A stretch of DNA of 64,000 bases from Kordiimonas aquimaris (GTDB taxonomy: Bacteria; Pseudomonadota; Alphaproteobacteria; Sphingomonadales; Kordiimonadaceae), in assembly GCF_025574485.1 (NCBI RefSeq), contig NZ_JAOBPO010000002.1, forward strand, positions 791,889 to 855,888, written 5' to 3'. The notes under the pieces are model-generated. The model made no database searches. It was not told the DNA's origin and saw nothing but the letters and a program-made list of their open reading frames with translations. Below are positions 60,912 to 64,000 of the stretch, piece by piece (within the stretch, counting starts at the first letter, position 1; each line of letters opens with the position of its first letter). A program made the translations under genes and the position numbers.

Positions 60912-61782
60912 CTGTTGTCCTTCTGCAGAAGGTCCAACTATTCTTTTCGAGCCTTTTTATTAAGCCATAAAAAACGTAATTTGACAATAGGGCTGGTTGA
61001 GTTTCAATTTGCCTTTGTTCAGAAAAGCCAATTCAAACCCAAAAAAGATACCCTCTATAATGGCTTATGACGGTCTGGTCTCGCCTATCTTCAAATTGGA
61101 TTTAATCCTCCAAACCAGCTGGTGTATTTTGTTAGGCGGTAAAGAGGTCTGGTCATCGCGGCGCAAACCATAGGCACATGGTTGCGGACAATAAGAATAG
61201 CATCAGTGGTTATTAGTGTAACACCACAATAAAGTATCATACTTTGGCAATGGATATTTCTCTCTAGAGGAACATGTATGTCCGCATTTAGAGCGTTTCC
61301 AGTCACTGAACAGGAAGAAAATATCGTCGGCTAGTCGCCAAGAGGGGACTTTCGTTCGGAAGCTGACTACCGAAACTGAAAGGCAGAGAACGACCCAAGC
61401 GGACACCGAACCCGTACTTTTTGGAAAATAACATTACGGATTTGAACAAGCCGCTCCGGCGTTAGCAAAACCTTAATCACTGCCCATTTTCTGAATCAAA
61501 GATGCTCGGCGCAAAGATAGTGGCCCGGAGAAAAAAACTGAAACAACAGAAAAGTACATGCAAACAGTTGGGGATCGATGAGGCAGTTTTAGCAAAAAAT
61601 GAAATGGATATCGTTTCCGCCTTATAGGAGAATGCAATACAGCTTACCAGCTAGCTGGTAAGCGAGCTTGGAGATAAAAGAACCTCAGAACTGCAATCAG
61701 GGCAATACTAAACGGGCCACAATTGTCGCCTTCACACTCCCCTCTGCAATCCCTAAGTCAAGTTTACCAATGCGAACTTTAC
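60912..61782. other. accessory stretch without a convincing gene
   Basis: About 870 bases of island DNA. Short frames occur on both strands, but none has a proper ribosome binding site and protein-like composition. It holds a 14-bp palindrome at 60919-60932 and a 22-bp palindrome at 61642-61663. It may be decayed coding DNA or a regulatory region. Confidence 0.6.
61642..61663. promoter_or_regulatory. 22-bp perfect palindrome
   Basis: A perfect two-fold symmetric sequence: half-site GCTTACCAGCT followed directly by its complement AGCTGGTAAGC, with no spacer. It is not a terminator because no T-run follows. Its size fits a dimeric operator, including the 18-22-bp lux-box-like class, but no regulator gene is identified. 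Confidence 0.45.
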
Positions 61783-61935
61783 TTAATTCTTACAGCCATT
61801 TTTTTCACAGGTGATTTTTTCAGACGAGGCCACCCAATGATCGGCGTTTTTCCTTGTGTCAAAGCCACATCCTGTAACACCACCTTTTGTTCCCTGATGT
61901 ACCTCATTTGTTGGTTTGTGCTTAACAGCCATCAT
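61783..61935 (-). CDS. small cysteine-rich (zinc-ribbon-like) protein
   Basis: A 50-residue product (49 from the second ATG at 61932). AGGAG at 61939-61943 has the better spacing to the second ATG. The sequence has a conserved look: a lysine-rich start, then TGCGFD, a DHW motif, and ITCEKNGCKN. Its three cysteines plus histidine are enough for a small metal-binding knuckle. Proteins of this T-x-C-G, I-T-C-x3-C plan are common in mobile DNA. The function is unknown. Confidence 0.7.
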   Translation of the reverse strand: MMAVKHKPTNEVHQGTKGGVTGCGFDTRKNADHWVASSEKITCEKNGCKN

Positions 61936-62114
61936 TCACTCCTGTACGTTAACATTCTAGATTCGCAACCAATCTCGATATTAACAAAAAACGACTAAAA
62001 AATATACTTCTGTTTAAGTTTCTCTAACATATCGTGGAAATTATTAGCCCACCTAATTCAACCGTTAACAGTGTCACAAATCTATCAGCTTTCGGTTGGT
62101 CGCTGCGCAGTAAT

Positions 62115-62150
62115 AAATGGGCCGCGTTGCCACGCAGCCATTTTTATTTT
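62115..62150 (+). terminator. Rho-independent terminator upstream of acpS
   Basis: AAATGG(G)C-c-GCGT pairs with ACGC-a-GCCATTT around TGCC, followed by TTTATTTT. The partner T-rich side gives it some activity on the minus strand too. It separates acpS from upstream transcription. Confidence 0.65.
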
Positions 62151-62225
62151 CTATTGAAATATCAACTTTGTGCGTTGTTTAATGCGCTAGTATGGGTAAC
62201 TGAAATAAAAATTGAAGGAAATTTA

Positions 62226-62609
62226 GTGAATATAATAGGTCACGGTGTTGATGTCGTTGATGAATGCAGGATGACAAAGATATTTGAAACAATGTGGGCA
62301 CTTGTCCGCACAAATTACTACACCGCGGACGAGATCGCGGCATTCGACACTAATTCTAATAATTACAGAAGCTTAAGTGGAAAAATCGCCGTTAAAGAGG
62401 CTGTACTAAAAAGCTTGGAGCTAGGCCTCGGCAACGGTGTATCTTTTAATCAAGTTAGCATATCACGTCAGCGCAACGGCGGCATCAGAATTCTATTGCT
62501 GGATAAAGTCAAAGATCGTGCCGAGACACTTGGTGTAGAAAATTTTCTTGCGAGTGTCAGCTATTGTGATGGCAAAGCGCATGCAAGCGTTATTGCGGTA
62601 AGCGGTTAG
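62226..62609 (+). CDS. acpS: holo-[acyl-carrier-protein] synthase (AcpS-type phosphopantetheinyl transferase)
   Basis: A 127-residue enzyme that moves 4'-phosphopantetheine from CoA to a carrier-protein serine. The AcpS signature is present: NIIGHGVDVVDECRM with the catalytic aspartate, YTADEIAAF, and GKIAVKEAVLKSLELG with the Mg2+-binding glutamate. The closing VSYCDGKAHASVIAV also fits. GTG 62226 follows AAGGA. The frame stays open upstream, but without AcpS features. It lies in the island next to an IS, so it may be a second, dedicated copy serving a secondary-metabolite or lipid pathway. Confidence 0.82.
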   Translation: MNIIGHGVDVVDECRMTKIFETMWALVRTNYYTADEIAAFDTNSNNYRSLSGKIAVKEAVLKSLELGLGNGVSFNQVSISRQRNGGIRILLLDKVKDRAETLGVENFLASVSYCDGKAHASVIAVSG

Positions 62610-62761
62610 ACTCCGATGTGCTCAATAAGCCTTTGCTGCCGGTCCACACGAACTATGCCGCCATTGTTTTTTTGGAGACTGTTCCAAATATTGCAGCCAT
62701 CGATAATTGCCTTCTGCCAATCGGCCGGCGAACGGCAAGATACTTCCAAATGACCTGTCAT
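62606..62761 (-). pseudogene. C-terminal remnant of a gene cut by the IS element
   Basis: A 51-residue frame that runs from three bases outside the IS to a stop overlapping that of acpS. It reads protein-like (LEVSCRSPADWQKAIIDG, NNGGIVRVDRQQRLIEHIG). The ATG next to the IS border is probably internal. No family is recognised. The upstream part should lie beyond the right end of the IS. Confidence 0.4.
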
Positions 62762-62763
62762 TT

Positions 62764-62793
62764 TGAGATGCCCCTAGTTTGTTAGACACCTTG
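62764..62793. repeat. left inverted repeat of the IS3-family element
   Basis: TGAGATGCCCCTAG, a variable six bases, then AGACACCTTG. It matches the complement of 63971-64000 at 27 of 30 positions. The orfB stop codon lies inside it. Confidence 0.92.
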
Positions 62794-63657
62794 CGATTTC
62801 ATTTTAGTTTGTTGTTCAAAATCGACGGGAGACAACAACCCGTTGTTACCATGCTTTCTTTTTGGATTGTAAAACATTTCGATGTAATCGAAGACGTCTT
62901 GGCGAGCATCCTTGCGGGTTGCGTAGGTTTTGCGCCTGACGCGTTCGCGCTTTAACAGGTGGAAAAAGCTCTCAGCAACAGCATTATCATGGCAGTTGCC
63001 GCGCCTGCTCATGCTGGCTTCCAAATTGTGAGCGCCGAGGAACTTCTGCCACTCATGGCCTGTAAACTGGCTGCCCTGATCAGAATGAATGATCACCTTT
63101 TGCTTTGGTTTGCGACGCCAGACAGCCATCAGCAAGGCACTCAACACCAAATCCATCTGCATACGGGGTTGCATAGACCAACCCACCACGCGGCGGGAAT
63201 AAAGATCAATGACAACGGCCAGATATAGCCACCCCTGATGCGTGCGAATATACGTAATGTCCGTGACCCAGGCATGATCTGGCAGGGCCACTTTGAAGTC
63301 TTGCTGTAATCTGTTGGCTGCAACAATCGCAGGTTTGCCACCGTAAAAACCAGCTTTGCGCCGGTAGCCTATTTGTGCTTTGACGCCCGCAATGCTTGCC
63401 AGTCGTGCCACACGGTTCGGGCAGCAGGTCTCACCGAGCGACCGCAGGTCGTCATGAAGTTTGCGGTATCCATAAACACAACCACTCTCAAGCCAGGCTT
63501 GTTTGATGAGCCCGATAAGCCGGTTGTCATCTCTGGCCCGCTTACTGAGAGGCTTCTTGACCCAGCCATAGAAACCACTGTGATGAACCTTCAGGACGCG
63601 GCACATCACCCGCACACGAAACACAGTTTGGTGCGCCTGAATGAAGGCGTACTTCAC
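62782..63657 (-). CDS. IS3-family transposase, OrfB (catalytic part)
   Basis: A 291-residue integrase-fold transposase. A helical region with HHSGFYGWVKKP and YGYRKLH precedes the DDE core: D in WVTDITYIRT, D in IHSDQGSQFTG and E in NAVAESFFHLLKRE, with about 35 residues between the last two. The GTG at 63657 overlaps the orfA stop. In vivo it is made mainly as an OrfAB fusion by -1 frameshifting at 63687-63693. Confidence 0.93.
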   Translation of the reverse strand: MKYAFIQAHQTVFRVRVMCRVLKVHHSGFYGWVKKPLSKRARDDNRLIGLIKQAWLESGCVYGYRKLHDDLRSLGETCCPNRVARLASIAGVKAQIGYRRKAGFYGGKPAIVAANRLQQDFKVALPDHAWVTDITYIRTHQGWLYLAVVIDLYSRRVVGWSMQPRMQMDLVLSALLMAVWRRKPKQKVIIHSDQGSQFTGHEWQKFLGAHNLEASMSRRGNCHDNAVAESFFHLLKRERVRRKTYATRKDARQDVFDYIEMFYNPKRKHGNNGLLSPVDFEQQTKMKSQGV

Positions 63658-63935
63658 TACGCATCCCTTGCGAAGTACGCCGTTGCCTTTTTTAGGATAT
63701 CTCTTTCTTCGGTGACTCGAAGCAACTCAGCTTTTAACCGCCTGATCTCAGCGCTGTCAGCAGCTTCCTGCTTGCGTTCCTTGCTTGGCTTTGAAAAAAG
63801 CTTCTTCCAATCATAAAGGGACTTTGTACAAACACCAAGCCGTTCAGCCACCTCTTTGACGCTGTACCCTCGGTCTGTGATCTGAGCGACCGCATCGCGC
63901 TTGAATTCTTCTGTATAACGAACACCTATCGGCAT
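63657..63935 (-). CDS. IS3-family transposase, OrfA (DNA-binding part)
   Basis: A 92-residue protein with an N-terminal helix-turn-helix (YTEEFKRDAVAQI, SVKEVAERLGVCTKSLYDWKK) and a C-terminal leucine-zipper coiled coil (AEIRRLKAELLRVTEERDILKK). It binds the inverted repeats and represses or directs transposition. ATG 63935 has AAGGAG upstream at longer spacing than usual. It ends one base into orfB. Confidence 0.93.
   Translation of the reverse strand: MPIGVRYTEEFKRDAVAQITDRGYSVKEVAERLGVCTKSLYDWKKLFSKPSKERKQEAADSAEIRRLKAELLRVTEERDILKKATAYFARDA
63687..63693 (-). other. -1 programmed frameshift site
   Basis: Minus-strand A-AAA-AAG in the OrfA frame (codons CTA AAA AAG) is the canonical IS3 slippery heptamer. 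A -1 shift runs the frame straight into OrfB to give the OrfAB transposase. Confidence 0.85.
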
Positions 63936-63970
63936 AATCTATAAACTCCTTGCTTCCATTTTATAATGAA

Positions 63971-64000
63971 CAAGGTGTCTACAAATCTAGGGGCATCTCA
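63971..64000. repeat. right inverted repeat of the IS3-family element
   Basis: Complementary to 62764-62793 at 27 of 30 positions, ending CATCTCA on the last base of the window. Confidence 0.92.

Larger units (their letters stand above)
62764..64000 (-). mobile_element. complete IS3-family insertion sequence
   Basis: A 1237-bp element bounded by 30-bp inverted repeats with 27 identical positions (62764-62793 and 63971-64000), starting TGAGATGCC and ending CATCTCA. It encodes two overlapping frames with a DDE transposase and a slippery site. It ends exactly on the window's last base, so the target duplication cannot be checked. Confidence 0.92.

Noticed and set aside
61502..61627. 41-residue Lys-rich plus-strand frame in the island
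   Set aside because: No ribosome binding site ahead of the ATG and simple composition; could be a fragment but cannot be supported.
62034..62225. Upstream extension of the acpS frame
   Set aside because: The extension runs through a terminator hairpin and has no AcpS features; GTG 62226 has AAGGA at the right distance.
63373..63816. 147-codon frame antisense to the IS transposase
   Set aside because: Shadow of orfA/orfB; the real frames have the DDE triad and slippery site.

Overview
The window is chromosomal DNA of an alphaproteobacterium with moderate GC. The support is gene order and family type: pal-cpoB-tilS-ftsH-folP-glmM, serC-serA-hisZ-purA, rluD-rpoH, alpha-type SerC, HisZ, DUF2842-like and DUF6476-like small proteins, pyruvate phosphate dikinase, and a structured RNA leader ahead of serC like the one known in this class. 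The order cannot be fixed from sequence alone. A marine lineage such as Kordiimonadales or a relative is a guess.

Layout. 1-2884 (minus): an exported M14 metallocarboxypeptidase and the start of a second exported protein. 3158-4235 (plus): ribosomal protein L32 and an M48 lipoprotein protease. 4283-9420 (minus): two metallo-beta-lactamase-fold hydrolases, NAD synthesis (nadA, nadC) and a long-chain polyprenyl diphosphate synthase. 9634-19149 (plus): a tRNA-type methyltransferase, S49 protease, chorismate mutase, methionine aminopeptidase, both glycyl-tRNA synthetase subunits, ppdK and a PAS-like protein. 19167-20139 (minus): an unlisted 37-residue membrane protein and ygfZ. 20309-31900 (plus): pyrC, pal, cpoB, tilS, ftsH, folP, glmM, thiD and two hydrolases, linking cell-envelope maintenance, proteolysis and cofactor synthesis. 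31970-32482 (minus): an EF-hand lipoprotein. 32718-40821 (plus): serine synthesis behind a tandem RNA leader, hisZ, purA, then a tail-anchored pseudokinase paired with a small membrane protein. 40839-42765 (minus): rpoH and rluD; a sigma-32-like promoter precedes ftsH in the same window. 42775-58908: lipid and coenzyme A enzymes, a Nudix hydrolase, a DNA-protein crosslink (SRAP) protein, an alanine/sodium symporter, a udg-slt-moaB operon, ETF-ubiquinone oxidoreductase, a TPR lipoprotein and ispE.

From 59082 the core genome gives way to a mobile region. tRNA-Gln(TTG) is followed at once by a tyrosine integrase that has four 12-bp iterons in its leader. Beyond it lie sparse, mostly non-coding DNA, a 49-50-residue cysteine-rich protein, a 22-bp perfect palindrome, an extra holo-ACP synthase, a gene remnant and a complete IS3-family element that ends on the last base of the window. 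No second copy of the tRNA 3' end was seen, so the island continues to the right.

The most interesting points are the tandem covarying serC leader, the pseudokinase/membrane-protein pair next to rpoH, the integrase iterons, and a probable small RNA at 8112-8275. No CRISPR array or rRNA was seen.
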